Assembly (NCBI GenBank): GCA_040880065.1
Contig: JBBDJE010000046.1
Span: forward strand, 21,372 to 85,371
DNA: 64,000 nt
Origin: Abyssibius sp040880065
GTDB lineage: Bacteria; Pseudomonadota; Alphaproteobacteria; Rhodobacterales; Rhodobacteraceae
Reading direction: 5' to 3'
The notes under the pieces are model-generated. The model ran no database searches. It was not told the DNA's origin and saw only the letters and a list, made by a program, of their open reading frames with translations. Below, in pieces: positions 33,923 to 43,126 of this stretch (position 1 is its first letter; each line of letters opens with the position of its first letter). The position numbers were made by a program, and so were the translations under genes.

Positions 33923-34987
33923 ATGCCTGCGAAAATTCCAACAACGATCATCACCGGTTTTCTGGGCGCGGGTAAAACCACGCTCATCCGCCATATGCTG
34001 CAAAACGCGGGCGGTAAACGCATCGCGCTGATCATCAATGAGTTCGGTGATTTGGGGGTGGATGGCGAGGTGCTGAAAGGTTGCGGCATTGTGGGTTGCG
34101 ATGATGATGATGTGATGGAGCTTTCCAACGGCTGCATCTGCTGCACCGTTGCCGAAGACTTTGTGCCAACGCTGGAAAAGCTGCTCGGGCGCGAAAACCC
34201 GCCCGAGCATATCGTGATCGAAACCTCGGGCCTTGCGCTGCCACAACCATTGGTGCGCGCCTTTGCATGGCCGGAAATCCGCAACCGGGTTACGGTCGAT
34301 GGTGTGATTACGCTGGTGGATTCGGTAGCGCTGCACGAAGGCCGCTTTGCCCATAACGAGGCGGCAATCGATGCCCAGCGCGCCGCCGATGACGGGCTTG
34401 ACCATGAAACACCGCTATCAGAACTGTTCGACGACCAGCTTGCCTGCGCCGATATGGTGGTGCTGAACAAGACCGACTTGCTGGACGGGGTGGCACTCGA
34501 CGGGCTTGAAGCACGGTTGAAATCCGAGTTGCGCAGCGGTGTGCGGATGATCCGCGCACAGCATGGCGCGATATCGCCCGCGCTGCTTCTGGGCCTTGGT
34601 ATCGGGGCCGAGGATGATCTGGACGCCCGCGCAGAGCATCATCACCATCATCACGATGATGATGGTGACCACGATCACGACCATCACCACGACCATGGCC
34701 ATGACGAGTTTGAAACCTTTCAGGTGGATACCGGCGCGCTGGGCGATGTCGATGCCTATGTTGCCCGCCTGAAAGCGACCATCGCCGCGCATGATATTCT
34801 GCGGCTCAAGGGTTTTGCACAGGTTGGTGAAAAACCCATGCGGCTGGTCATTCAGGCGGTTGGCCCACGGATCGAGCATTATTTTGACCGCCCGCTGACG
34901 GCAGCCGAAAAAGGCCGCACGCGGCTGGTTGTTATCGGTGAGGCCGGGTTGAAGCAGGGCGATATTTCCGCCGCCTTGCAGGCCTGA
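33923..34987 (+). CDS. cobW: Cobalamin biosynthesis GTPase CobW
   Basis: A 354-residue G3E GTPase/metallochaperone. It has Walker A G-F-L-G-A-G-K-T (residues 12-19), the metal-binding C-I-C-C at 71-74, N-K-T-D for guanine recognition, and a histidine/aspartate run between about residues 236 and 262 that separates the GTPase from the C-terminal CobW domain. CobW supplies cobalt to CobN. Its ATG follows the cbtA stop without a gap, with GGAGG overlapping the end of cbtA. cobN begins 32 bases later. Confidence 0.93.
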   Translation: MPAKIPTTIITGFLGAGKTTLIRHMLQNAGGKRIALIINEFGDLGVDGEVLKGCGIVGCDDDDVMELSNGCICCTVAEDFVPTLEKLLGRENPPEHIVIETSGLALPQPLVRAFAWPEIRNRVTVDGVITLVDSVALHEGRFAHNEAAIDAQRAADDGLDHETPLSELFDDQLACADMVVLNKTDLLDGVALDGLEARLKSELRSGVRMIRAQHGAISPALLLGLGIGAEDDLDARAEHHHHHHDDDGDHDHDHHHDHGHDEFETFQVDTGALGDVDAYVARLKATIAAHDILRLKGFAQVGEKPMRLVIQAVGPRIEHYFDRPLTAAEKGRTRLVVIGEAGLKQGDISAALQA

Positions 34988-35019
34988 TACGCTGCGCATA
35001 CCAATAAAGGGGCGGTGCC

Positions 35020-38000
35020 ATGCATTTGCTACAGGTTCAGGCCGGCGAGATCAGTGACGGTACCTCGCCGGTAGACCTTGGCCAGACGCCCGCCGAAATT
35101 GTCGTGATTTCGGCGGCCGATACCGAGATTGCCGCGCTGTCGGGCGCGCGCGAAGCGGCGGGCGAGCGTAGCCTGCGCCTTGCCAGTCTGCTTAACCTTG
35201 GCCACAATTTCACCATTGATAAATATCTCGATGACACGGCAGGCCACGCCAAACTCGTTGTGGTGCGCGTGCTGGGTGGCCGCGCCTATTGGCCCTACGG
35301 GGTAGAGCAATTCGCCATTCGTCTGGCGGGGGCGGGCATTGGCCTTGCGCTTTTGCCGGGCGATGACAAGCCCGACCCGGAACTGCGCAGCCTGTCCAAC
35401 ATTCCCGATGCGGATTATGACGCGCTCTGGTCCTACCTTACCGAAGGCGGGCCGGAAAACGCGGCGAACTTTCTGCGCTTTGCACGCGCCATGGTGGCTG
35501 GTGGCGAACGCCCCGCACCCGCCCGCCCCTTGCTGCGCGCCGGGCTCTACTTTCCGGGGCTGGATGCGCCCGACCTTGCCAGCCTGCGCAAACACTGGCA
35601 GCAAGGCGCCCCCGTTGTGGCGGTGGTCTTTTACCGCGCGCTGGTGCAGGGCGCGGGGCTTCACCCGATCAACCGGCTGATCAAGGCGCTGCTGGCCAAA
35701 GGGCTGAACCCGCTGCCGGTTTACGTGGCCTCGCTTAAAGATGCGGTTTCGGCGGCGACGCTGGAGCGGCTGATGCGCGATGCGCCGCCCGCACTCGTGC
35801 TTAATGCCACAAGCTTCGCCATTTCCACGCCGGGCGCGTTTTGCGGCACAGTGCTCGACGGCCCCGGCGCGCCGGTGTTTCAGATCGTGTTCGCCGGTGG
35901 CACCGAAGCCGGGTGGGAGGCAGGAACATCCGGGCTTTCGGCGCGCGATATTGCCATGAATGTCAGCCTGCCGGAGTTGGATGGTCGCATTCTGACCCGC
36001 GCGCTGTCTTTCAAGGGCGAGGCGTATTTTGATGAGGCGACCGAATGCCTGATCACGACCTATCGCGCCCATGGTGAACGCATTGGCTTTGTGGCGGAAC
36101 TTGCCGCCAACTGGGCGAAGCTGCGCAGCACGCCGCCTGCGCAAAAGCGTGTGGCACTGGTGCTGGCGAACTACCCGAACAAAGACGGGCGGCTGGCCAA
36201 TGGTGTGGGGCTGGATACGCCCGCTGCAACGGTCGATTTTCTGGCCAGTTTGGCCGAAAACGGCTATCGCGTGCACAACCCGCCCGCCACATCGGCCGAG
36301 TTGATGGCGCAAATTACCGCAGGCCCCACCAACTGGCTAACCAACCGCGCACAGCGGACGGGCGGCGTGCGCCTGTCGCTGGCCGACTACCATCTAAACT
36401 GGGGCCAGTTGCCCGCCGCGTTACGCCAGCAAGTGACCGACCGCTGGGGCCCGCCCGAGGCCGACCCGTTCTTTACGCAGGGCGAGGTCGATTGCGGCAG
36501 TTTCGCGCTGTCTGTGTTCGAATTTGGCAATGTCGTGGTCGGCGTGCAGCCCGCGCGCGGCTATAACATCGACCCGACCGACAGCTACCATTCCCCCGAC
36601 CTTGTGCCGCCGCATAACTATCTGGCCTTCTATTTCTGGCTGCGCAATTCCTTTCGCGCCAATGCCATTGTGCATATGGGCAAGCATGGCAATCTGGAGT
36701 GGTTGCCGGGCAAGGCGCTCGCCCTGTCCAACCAGTGTTTCCCCGAAGCGGCGCTTGGTCCGACCCCTCATTTTTACCCGTTCATCGTGAATGACCCCGG
36801 CGAAGGCACACAGGCCAAGCGCCGCGCGCAGGCGGTGATTATCGACCACCTGACCCCGCCACTGACGCGGGCTGAAACCTATGGCGCGCTGAAGGATCTG
36901 GAGGCACTGGTTGATGAATATTATGATGCGGCGGGCGTTGATCCGCGCCGCACCGCGCTGTTGCGCCGCGAAATTTTGAGCCTGACCACGACATCCGAGC
37001 TGGACAAGGATGCAGGCCTGAGCGATGGCGATGACGACGATGCGCGCCTGCAAAAGCTCGACGCCTATCTGTGCGATTTGAAGGAAAGCCAGATCCGCGA
37101 TGGGCTGCATGTTTTTGGCCGCGCGCCCGAAGGCCGCCTTGCGCAAGACCTCGCGGCTGCCTTGGTGCGCGTGCCGCGAGGCGATGGAAAGGGGCGCAAT
37201 GCCAGCCTGCTGCGCGCCCTTGTCGCCGATTTCGTACTGGGCGCGGTTGAAGTGCCAAACTATGGCGGCGCTCTGCAACTTTTTGACCCGCTTGATTGCG
37301 CCATGGCCACGCCATGGGCCGCCACGCGCCCCGATCTGCTGGCGGCGGTATCGCCGGATGCGTGGCGCACGGTTGGCGATACGGTGGAGCGGCTGGAGCT
37401 TTACGCCGCCACGCTGATTGCGGGTGCCGATGCCCCCGGCCCGGCCAGTGCGGCCGTGATGGAGGAGGTGAACCTGCGCGTTGCGGCTGATATCGCCGCT
37501 TGCGGGCCGGCAGAGCGGCGCGCGCTCCTCATCGGCCTTGCTGGCCAATTCGTCGCGCCCGGCCCTTCGGGCGCGCCCAGCCGCGGGCGGCTCGATGTGC
37601 TGCCGACGGGGCGGAATTTTTATTCGATCGACAGCCGCACCCTGCCCACGCCAACAGCATGGACGCTTGGCTGGAAATCGGCCATGCAGCTTTTGGAGCG
37701 GCATTTGCAGGATGCGGGGGATTATCTGCGCTCTGCGGTCATCACCGCCTGGGGCACATCAAACATGCGCACGGGCGGCGATGATATCGCGCAGGCGCTT
37801 GCGCTGATGGGGGTGAAGCCGAAATGGGACGAGGCCAGCCGCCGTGTGACGGGGTTCGAGATTATTCCCGCTTCGGTGCTCGACCGCCCGCGCGTTGATG
37901 TGACCTTGCGCATTTCCGGCTTTTTCCGCGATGCCTTCCCCGCGCAGATTGACCTTGTGGACAGCGCCGCGCGCGCCATCATGGCGCTGGACGAGCCTGA

Positions 38001-38760
38001 AAAGATCAACCCCGCCGCCGCGCGTTACAAGGCCGATGCCGCGCAGCATGGCCAAGATCGTGCTGGCATTCGCGTGTTCGGCTCCAAGCCCGGTGCCTAT
38101 GGCGCGGGGCTGCAAGCGCTGATCGACGAGCGGCTCTGGAACAGCCGCGCCGATCTTGGCGCAGCCTATCTGGAATGGGGCGGCTATGCTTACGGCGCGG
38201 GCGCAAAAGGTGCACGTGCCCGCGATATGCTGGAGGCGCGTTTGGGCGGGGCCGAGGCGGTCATCCAGAACCAGGATAACCGCGAACATGACCTGCTTGA
38301 CAGCGACGATTACTACCAGTTCGAAGGCGGGGCAGCCGCCGCCATCGAAAGCCTGCGCGGCGTTGCGCCGACCATCTATCACGCCGACCATTCCCGCCCC
38401 GAGCGCCCGGTCATCCGCACGCTAAATGAAGAGATCGGCCGCGTGATGCGGTCACGCGTTGTCAATCCGAAATGGATAGAAGGGGTCAAGCGCCACGGCT
38501 ACAAAGGCGCATTTGAAATGGCGGCAACGCTGGATTATCTCTTCGCCTTTGCCGCCACCACGCGGGCGGTCAAGAACCACCATTTCGACATGATCCACGC
38601 CGCCTATCTGGAAGACGAGGATACCCGCATATTTATTGCCGATGCCAACCCCGCCGCCCTGCGCGAAATGGCCGACCGGCTGGCCGAGGCGATCGCGCGG
38701 GGGCTTTGGGTGCCAAAGTCGAACTCGGCGCGCGGGCTGATCGAGCAGTTGCGCGGATGA
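35020..38760 (+). CDS. cobN: Cobaltochelatase subunit CobN
   Basis: The largest gene of the window, 1246 residues, which is normal for CobN. Recognisable parts include V-L-A-N-Y-P-N-K-D-G near residue 388, and the magnesium/cobalt chelatase motif H-M-G-K-H-G-N-L-E-W-L-P-G near residue 550. CobN is the large subunit that inserts cobalt into hydrogenobyrinate a,c-diamide, together with CobS and CobT, which are not in this window. Riboswitch-controlled through cbtB. It is followed by an AT-rich island and direct repeats before cobO. Confidence 0.95.
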   Translation: MHLLQVQAGEISDGTSPVDLGQTPAEIVVISAADTEIAALSGAREAAGERSLRLASLLNLGHNFTIDKYLDDTAGHAKLVVVRVLGGRAYWPYGVEQFAIRLAGAGIGLALLPGDDKPDPELRSLSNIPDADYDALWSYLTEGGPENAANFLRFARAMVAGGERPAPARPLLRAGLYFPGLDAPDLASLRKHWQQGAPVVAVVFYRALVQGAGLHPINRLIKALLAKGLNPLPVYVASLKDAVSAATLERLMRDAPPALVLNATSFAISTPGAFCGTVLDGPGAPVFQIVFAGGTEAGWEAGTSGLSARDIAMNVSLPELDGRILTRALSFKGEAYFDEATECLITTYRAHGERIGFVAELAANWAKLRSTPPAQKRVALVLANYPNKDGRLANGVGLDTPAATVDFLASLAENGYRVHNPPATSAELMAQITAGPTNWLTNRAQRTGGVRLSLADYHLNWGQLPAALRQQVTDRWGPPEADPFFTQGEVDCGSFALSVFEFGNVVVGVQPARGYNIDPTDSYHSPDLVPPHNYLAFYFWLRNSFRANAIVHMGKHGNLEWLPGKALALSNQCFPEAALGPTPHFYPFIVNDPGEGTQAKRRAQAVIIDHLTPPLTRAETYGALKDLEALVDEYYDAAGVDPRRTALLRREILSLTTTSELDKDAGLSDGDDDDARLQKLDAYLCDLKESQIRDGLHVFGRAPEGRLAQDLAAALVRVPRGDGKGRNASLLRALVADFVLGAVEVPNYGGALQLFDPLDCAMATPWAATRPDLLAAVSPDAWRTVGDTVERLELYAATLIAGADAPGPASAAVMEEVNLRVAADIAACGPAERRALLIGLAGQFVAPGPSGAPSRGRLDVLPTGRNFYSIDSRTLPTPTAWTLGWKSAMQLLERHLQDAGDYLRSAVITAWGTSNMRTGGDDIAQALALMGVKPKWDEASRRVTGFEIIPASVLDRPRVDVTLRISGFFRDAFPAQIDLVDSAARAIMALDEPEKINPAAARYKADAAQHGQDRAGIRVFGSKPGAYGAGLQALIDERLWNSRADLGAAYLEWGGYAYGAGAKGARARDMLEARLGGAEAVIQNQDNREHDLLDSDDYYQFEGGAAAAIESLRGVAPTIYHADHSRPERPVIRTLNEEIGRVMRSRVVNPKWIEGVKRHGYKGAFEMAATLDYLFAFAATTRAVKNHHFDMIHAAYLEDEDTRIFIADANPAALREMADRLAEAIARGLWVPKSNSARGLIEQLRG

Positions 38761-38803
38761 TGCCTTGCCGCCTTCATTCCCTGCCCGTAGGGGCAGATGA
38801 AAA

Positions 38804-38940
38804 GGCCGCGGTTAGAATTTGAGGAAAATCGCAGCCGCGTTGGCGCTTCAACGGTCAGGCTTGGTAATTGTGGCCGAATCCTCGCATTCGGGTTACGCTG
38901 TGCCAACCAGTGTGACCATGGAGCAGCCTATATGAGCTAT
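38804..38940 (+). repeat. 137-bp direct repeat, copy A
   Basis: From GGCCGCGGTTAG to ATGAGCTAT this segment aligns without gaps to 39510-39646, with about 15 mismatches (roughly 89% identity by eye). Copy B is the upstream region and first three codons of the GFA-family gene; copy A ends at the same ATGAGCTAT but continues with TAA. It therefore carries a duplicated promoter/leader and a three-codon stub. Confidence 0.9.
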
Positions 38941-39042
38941 TAATGAAATTTAGCACAAATCAATCTCACGCGTTTAAATCTATTGCACTTTGTGTATATA
39001 TAGCGCTGTATCTTTCATGCTATCATCTAAATATTGACTTAT

Positions 39043-39450
39043 ATGGTTACATATTTGGCGAAATCTATTTCGCTGTGGAAGCTCGATATTGACCTCAGCT
39101 ACTTGATGGATACATACGGTGACGAGATATCCATGCAACATAAGCTAAAATTCTCAAATACGATAGTACTTGCAAACGTGTTCTTATCGATTGCCCTGGT
39201 GCTTGGGTTAATAAATCCAGCAGCAAGCGCGGTTAAAGACCGTCACTTGTACGCCACAATATTCATGTGTGTACTGTTTCTGTTGTCAATTTATATTCTA
39301 TACATCAAAACATTCTTAAGCATGGCCGATAACCCCATCGGTTTACTGCGGTTTGCCCCCGGAGTGCGCCAGGATTATCTACTTATTACGTACGCATCAG
39401 TATATATCTTGGCTGGTTACTATACGGTCAGCTACCTAAAACGCTATTGA
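39043..39450 (+). CDS. Hypothetical membrane protein in an AT-rich island
   Basis: I do not recognise this 135-residue protein. It has a hydrophilic first third, then three hydrophobic helices (about residues 39-59, 67-89 and 110-130). The DNA is clearly more AT-rich than all neighbouring genes, and codons such as ATA and AAA are frequent, which suggests acquisition from elsewhere. The ATG at 39043 is used; TTG three codons earlier is also possible and no good ribosome binding site is seen. It lies alone between the two 137-bp repeats. Confidence 0.55.
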   Translation: MVTYLAKSISLWKLDIDLSYLMDTYGDEISMQHKLKFSNTIVLANVFLSIALVLGLINPAASAVKDRHLYATIFMCVLFLLSIYILYIKTFLSMADNPIGLLRFAPGVRQDYLLITYASVYILAGYYTVSYLKRY

Positions 39451-39509
39451 ATCAGGAGCGCCATAAGTGGGCAATGTAGTTACAATTTCGACTAATGAAG
39501 AAATCCGGA

Positions 39510-39646
39510 GGCCGCTGTTAGAATTTGGTGAAAATCGTGGATGTGTTGGCGCTTAAACGGTCAGGTTTGGTAATTGTGGCCGAATCTTCGCATTCGGGTT
39601 ACGCTGGGCCAATGAGTGTGAGCATGGAGCAGCCTATATGAGCTAT
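39510..39646 (+). repeat. 137-bp direct repeat, copy B
   Basis: Upstream region and first codons (to ATGAGCTAT) of the GFA-family gene, matching copy A at 38804-38940. The 569 bases between the copies form the AT-rich island. Confidence 0.9.
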
Positions 39647-40030
39647 GTTGCAACACATACCGGGCACTGCCTGTGTGGCGCGGTCACCTATAGCTATGAT
39701 CCGCCGGTAAAGTGGATGGCGCATTGTCATTGCGAAAGCTGCCGGCGGGCGACATCTTCGGCTTTCACATCGTATTTTTGTGTGCGCGACGGGCAGTGGC
39801 AATGGACAGGCGCGCCACCGCAGACCTATGAAAGCAGCCCCGATGTCTGGCGTGATTTCTGCCCGACCTGCGGCAGCCAGATGGCTTACCGCGCCAAACG
39901 CTACCCCGGTGAAATCCATTTTTTCGCGGCAACTCTCACTGCCGATACGCATTTTATCCCGACCATTCATGTGCATGCTGACGAAGCGGTGGACTGGGTG
40001 CGGCTTGGCGACAATTTGCGCCGCAAGTAA
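39638..40030 (+). CDS. GFA (glutathione-dependent formaldehyde-activating) family protein
   Basis: A 130-residue zinc protein of the GFA/CENP-V fold. Zinc ligands are visible as G-H-C-L-C-G near residue 11, H-C-H-C-E-S-C-R-R near residue 31 and F-C-P-T-C-G-S near residue 74. Most members have no proven activity, and glutathione-dependent formaldehyde conversion applies to few. GGAGC lies nine bases upstream. Its own leader is the copy B repeat. It has no obvious link to the cobalamin genes on both sides. Confidence 0.85.
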   Translation: MSYVATHTGHCLCGAVTYSYDPPVKWMAHCHCESCRRATSSAFTSYFCVRDGQWQWTGAPPQTYESSPDVWRDFCPTCGSQMAYRAKRYPGEIHFFAATLTADTHFIPTIHVHADEAVDWVRLGDNLRRK

Positions 40031-40120
40031 CGCCCGTTTGTTCGGATTTCCCATGGCCAGCGCCGCGCCGATGGGGCTACACTCCCCCCAGAAATACGCC
40101 CCTGAAAAAGGACATGCCCC

Positions 40121-40729
40121 ATGACTGATGATATCGCACGCCATAATGAGAAAATGGTCAAGAAAAAGGCCGCGCGTGACAAGATTATGGCCACCAAAAG
40201 CGGCGAAAAGGGCCTGATCGTGGTGCATACCGGCAAGGGCAAGGGTAAATCCTCGGCCGCCTTTGGCATGATCTTTCGCTGCATCGCATGGGACATGCCT
40301 TGCGCGGTTGTTCAGTTCATCAAAGGCGGCATGCAAAGCGGCGAGAAAAAGCTGATAGTCGAGAAATTTGCCGATATCTGCCCGTTCTACGCCATGGGCG
40401 AGGGGTTTACATGGGAAACGCAAGACCGCGCGCGTGACATTGAAATGGCGCAAGCGGCGTGGGAAAAGGCAAAGGACCTCATCCGCGACGAAGGCAACAA
40501 AATGGTGCTGCTCGATGAGATCAACATCGCGCTGCGCTATGAGTATCTGGATATCGACGCAGTGATCGCTTTCCTGAAAGACGAAAAACCACCCCTGACG
40601 CATGTTGTCTTGACGGGGCGCAACGCAAGCGAAAAACTGCTGGAAATTGCCGATCTGGCAACCGAAATGGAACTGCTGAAACACCCGTTCCGCGGCGGCA
40701 TCAAAGCCCAGCGCGGCGTAGAATTTTAA
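40121..40729 (+). CDS. cobO: Cob(I)yrinic acid a,c-diamide adenosyltransferase CobO/BtuR
   Basis: A 202-residue CobA/CobO/BtuR-type adenosyltransferase. The N-terminal helix (M-V-K-K-K-A-A-R-D-K) precedes the atypical P-loop H-T-G-K-G-K-G-K-S-S-A near residue 36, followed by V-Q-F-I-K-G, L-L-D-E-I-N and V-L-T-G-R-N-A. It transfers the adenosyl group of ATP to the corrin cobalt. It is twelve bases from the RidA gene but its function belongs to the cobalamin set upstream. Confidence 0.93.
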   Translation: MTDDIARHNEKMVKKKAARDKIMATKSGEKGLIVVHTGKGKGKSSAAFGMIFRCIAWDMPCAVVQFIKGGMQSGEKKLIVEKFADICPFYAMGEGFTWETQDRARDIEMAQAAWEKAKDLIRDEGNKMVLLDEINIALRYEYLDIDAVIAFLKDEKPPLTHVVLTGRNASEKLLEIADLATEMELLKHPFRGGIKAQRGVEF

Positions 40730-40741
40730 GGAGAATACCCG

Positions 40742-41203
40742 ATGGGAAAGATTGACGCAAAACTGGCCGAACTGGGCATCGACCTGCCCGAAGCCCCGGC
40801 CCCGGCCGCCAATTATGTGCCCTATGTGATCAGCGGCAACCTGTTGTTCGTGTCCGGACAGGTGCCGCGCAACGCCGATGGATTCATCACCGGTAAGCTT
40901 GGGTTGGATACCACGGTTGATGAGGGCTATGCTGCGGCGCGCAACTGCGGCCTTGCGCTGATTGCCCAAGCCCGCGCGGCCTGCGGCGGCGACCTTGATA
41001 AGGTGGCGCGTGTCGTCAAACTGGGTGGTTTCGTAAATTCAACCCCCGATTTCGTTGACCATCCCACGGTTATCAATGGTGCATCCGACCTGATGGCCGA
41101 AGTGTTTGGCGATGCCGGACACCATGCGCGCGCCGCAGTTGGCACAGCTTCGCTGCCCAAAGGCGTGTCGGTCGAGGTCGAGGCGGTGTTTGAGCTTGCC
41201 TGA
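40742..41203 (+). CDS. RidA/YjgF-family protein
   Basis: A 153-residue protein of the YjgF/Rid superfamily with F-V-S-G-Q-V-P-R near residue 36, A-R-N-C-G-L-A-L and the late G-x-A-S-L-P-K-G-V-S-V-E-V-E-A. The length and A-S-L-P-K-G motif fit the larger RidA relatives (YjgF-like, COG0251 subgroup with extended N-terminus) rather than the 128-residue canonical imine deaminase. A strong AAGGAGAATACCCG site precedes the ATG. It overlaps the next gene. Confidence 0.87.
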   Translation: MGKIDAKLAELGIDLPEAPAPAANYVPYVISGNLLFVSGQVPRNADGFITGKLGLDTTVDEGYAAARNCGLALIAQARAACGGDLDKVARVVKLGGFVNSTPDFVDHPTVINGASDLMAEVFGDAGHHARAAVGTASLPKGVSVEVEAVFELA

Positions 41204-41942
41204 CCTGCCGGCCCCGTTTCTGGCACGCCCCATCGCGCATCGCGGTCTGCATGGCGGCGATGTGCCGGAAAACAGCCGCGCTGCGTTTAAGGCGGCGATT
41301 GATGGTGGCTATGGAATCGAGCTGGATTTGCAGCTTTCTGCCGATGGGCAGGCAATGGTGTTTCACGATTATGATCTGGCGCGGCTTACCGGCCAGAAAG
41401 GCCCCATCCAAACGCGGAACGCGGCCGACTTGGCAAAGCTGAGCTTGGCCAATGGCGAAGGCATTCCAACCTTTGCCGAGGTGCTGAAACTTATCGCGGG
41501 GCGCGTGCCGCTGCTGGTGGAAATCAAAGATCAGGACGGCACGCTCGGCCCCGATATCGGCGCGTTGGAGGCGGCTTGCGCAGCAGATCTGGCCCGCTAT
41601 GGCGGGCCGGTCGCGGTGATGTCGTTCAACCCGCATGCGATTTACAAAATGGCTGAAATTGCCGCCGATATTCCGCGTGGGCTGGTAACCTGCGCCTTTG
41701 TCGATGATGATTGGCCTTTCACCGCGCCAGCCCGCCGCGCCGCCTTGGCCGAAATTCCCGATTTTGGCGCGACCGGAAGTTGCTTCATTTCGCATGACCG
41801 CACCGACCTTGACCGTGACGCGGTGACCCTGCTGCGTGCCTCAGGCGTGCCCATTCTATGCTGGACCGTGCGCGGCCCACTGGAAGAAAAACACGCCCGC
41901 CGCGTGGCGCATAATATCACATTCGAAGGCTATCTGGCGTGA
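41190..41942 (+). CDS. Glycerophosphodiester phosphodiesterase family protein
   Basis: A 250-residue GDPD TIM-barrel protein. I-A-H-R-G near residue 15, P-E-N-S, E-L-D-L-Q and H-D-Y-D-L supply the conserved His/Glu/Asp metal and catalytic residues. The start is uncertain; TTG at 41190, inside the end of ridA and five bases after GAGG, gives the usual short N-terminus. No signal peptide, so it is cytoplasmic. Hydrolysis of glycerophosphodiesters to glycerol 3-phosphate is the family reaction. It overlaps the next gene by GTGA. Confidence 0.87.
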   Translation: MSLPDLPAPFLARPIAHRGLHGGDVPENSRAAFKAAIDGGYGIELDLQLSADGQAMVFHDYDLARLTGQKGPIQTRNAADLAKLSLANGEGIPTFAEVLKLIAGRVPLLVEIKDQDGTLGPDIGALEAACAADLARYGGPVAVMSFNPHAIYKMAEIAADIPRGLVTCAFVDDDWPFTAPARRAALAEIPDFGATGSCFISHDRTDLDRDAVTLLRASGVPILCWTVRGPLEEKHARRVAHNITFEGYLA

Positions 41943-43126
41943 GCGAGACCAAGGCGGCAAATGTCGAAATTACGGTGCTGACAGGGCTGGAGCAGATCTC
42001 CGCCACGGACTGGGATAGCTGCGCCGCACCCGGTGCTGGCCGCCCCGAAAACCCCTTTCTCACCCATCGTTTCCTGCTGGCGCTCGAGCGCTCCGGCTCG
42101 GTTGGCGCGGGCACGGGCTGGGCGGCACGGCACTTGGTGGCGCGGCTAAACGGGCAGTTGCTGGGCGTTATGCCGCTTTATGCCAAAGGCCATAGCCAGG
42201 GCGAATACATTTTCGATTTCAACTGGGCGCATGCCTATGAGCGGGCGGGCGGTCGCTATTACCCCAAGCTGCAATCGGCTGTTCCGTTTACACCCGTCAC
42301 AGGGCGGCGGCTGCTTGTTCACCCCGATGCACCCGCCGAGGCCGGAATTTTGCTGGTGGAGGCTGCGCGCGAACTGGCGCGACAAAACAAGGTCAGCTCG
42401 TTTCACATCACCTTTTGCACGCAGGATGAATGGGCGCGCGGGCCGGAATTTGGCATGATGCAGCGCACCAGCCAGCAGTTTCACTGGCTCAACCCCGGCT
42501 ATGGCACATTTGACGATTATCTTGCCGCGCTATCCTCTCGCAAACGCAAGAATGTGCGGCGCGAGCGCACCTCCGCCCAAGCCTTTGGCGGCGAGATTCT
42601 GCGTTTGACGGGCGACGAAATCTTGCCTGAGCACTGGGATTATTTCTGGGAGTTCTACCAAGATACCGGCGCGCGCAAATGGGGCCAACCCTATCTGACC
42701 CGCACCTTCTTTGAAGACGCGCAGGCGCATTTGCGCGATGATATCCTTCTGGTTCTGGCCGTGAAAGATGGCATCCCCATTGCAGGCGCGCTCAACCTCA
42801 TCGGTGCCGATGTGCTTTATGGCCGCTATTGGGGCTGCACACAACATCATGCCAACCTGCATTTCGAACTGTGCTATTATCAGGCGATTGAGGCGGCGAT
42901 TGAGATGGGCCTTGGCCGGGTCGAAGCCGGTGCGCAGGGCGAGCACAAGCTGGCGCGTGGCTACCTGCCAGTGCCATGCTATTCGCTGCACTGGATCGCT
43001 GAGCCGCGCTTTGCCGCCGCCGTGCAGGACTTTTTGCACGAAGAAGGCGAAATGGTGGTGGCGGAAATCGACTATCTGCAAGACCATTCGCCCTTTGCCA
43101 AAAACACCGGAGATGATGATGACTGA
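41939..43126 (+). CDS. DUF482/COG3146 GNAT-like (FemAB-fold) protein
   Basis: A 395-residue protein of the COG3146 family, predicted acyl-transferases related to peptidoglycan FemAB/GNAT folds. Recognisable blocks are P-F-L-T-H-R-F-L near residue 38, Y-I-F-D-F-N-W-A-H-A-Y near residue 88, S-S-R-K-R-K-N-V-R-R-E-R near residue 201 and the late G-A-Q-G-E-H-K-L-A-R-G-Y. The GTG start overlaps the GDPD stop. Its function is not established. It ends in a run of Asp codons that contains the start of the PCD gene. Confidence 0.83.
   Translation: MSETKAANVEITVLTGLEQISATDWDSCAAPGAGRPENPFLTHRFLLALERSGSVGAGTGWAARHLVARLNGQLLGVMPLYAKGHSQGEYIFDFNWAHAYERAGGRYYPKLQSAVPFTPVTGRRLLVHPDAPAEAGILLVEAARELARQNKVSSFHITFCTQDEWARGPEFGMMQRTSQQFHWLNPGYGTFDDYLAALSSRKRKNVRRERTSAQAFGGEILRLTGDEILPEHWDYFWEFYQDTGARKWGQPYLTRTFFEDAQAHLRDDILLVLAVKDGIPIAGALNLIGADVLYGRYWGCTQHHANLHFELCYYQAIEAAIEMGLGRVEAGAQGEHKLARGYLPVPCYSLHWIAEPRFAAAVQDFLHEEGEMVVAEIDYLQDHSPFAKNTGDDDD

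Noticed and set aside
34640..34710. His/Asp-coding repeat in cobW as a separate repeat element
   Set aside because: It is the metal-binding linker known in CobW proteins, with mixed codons and not a DNA repeat.
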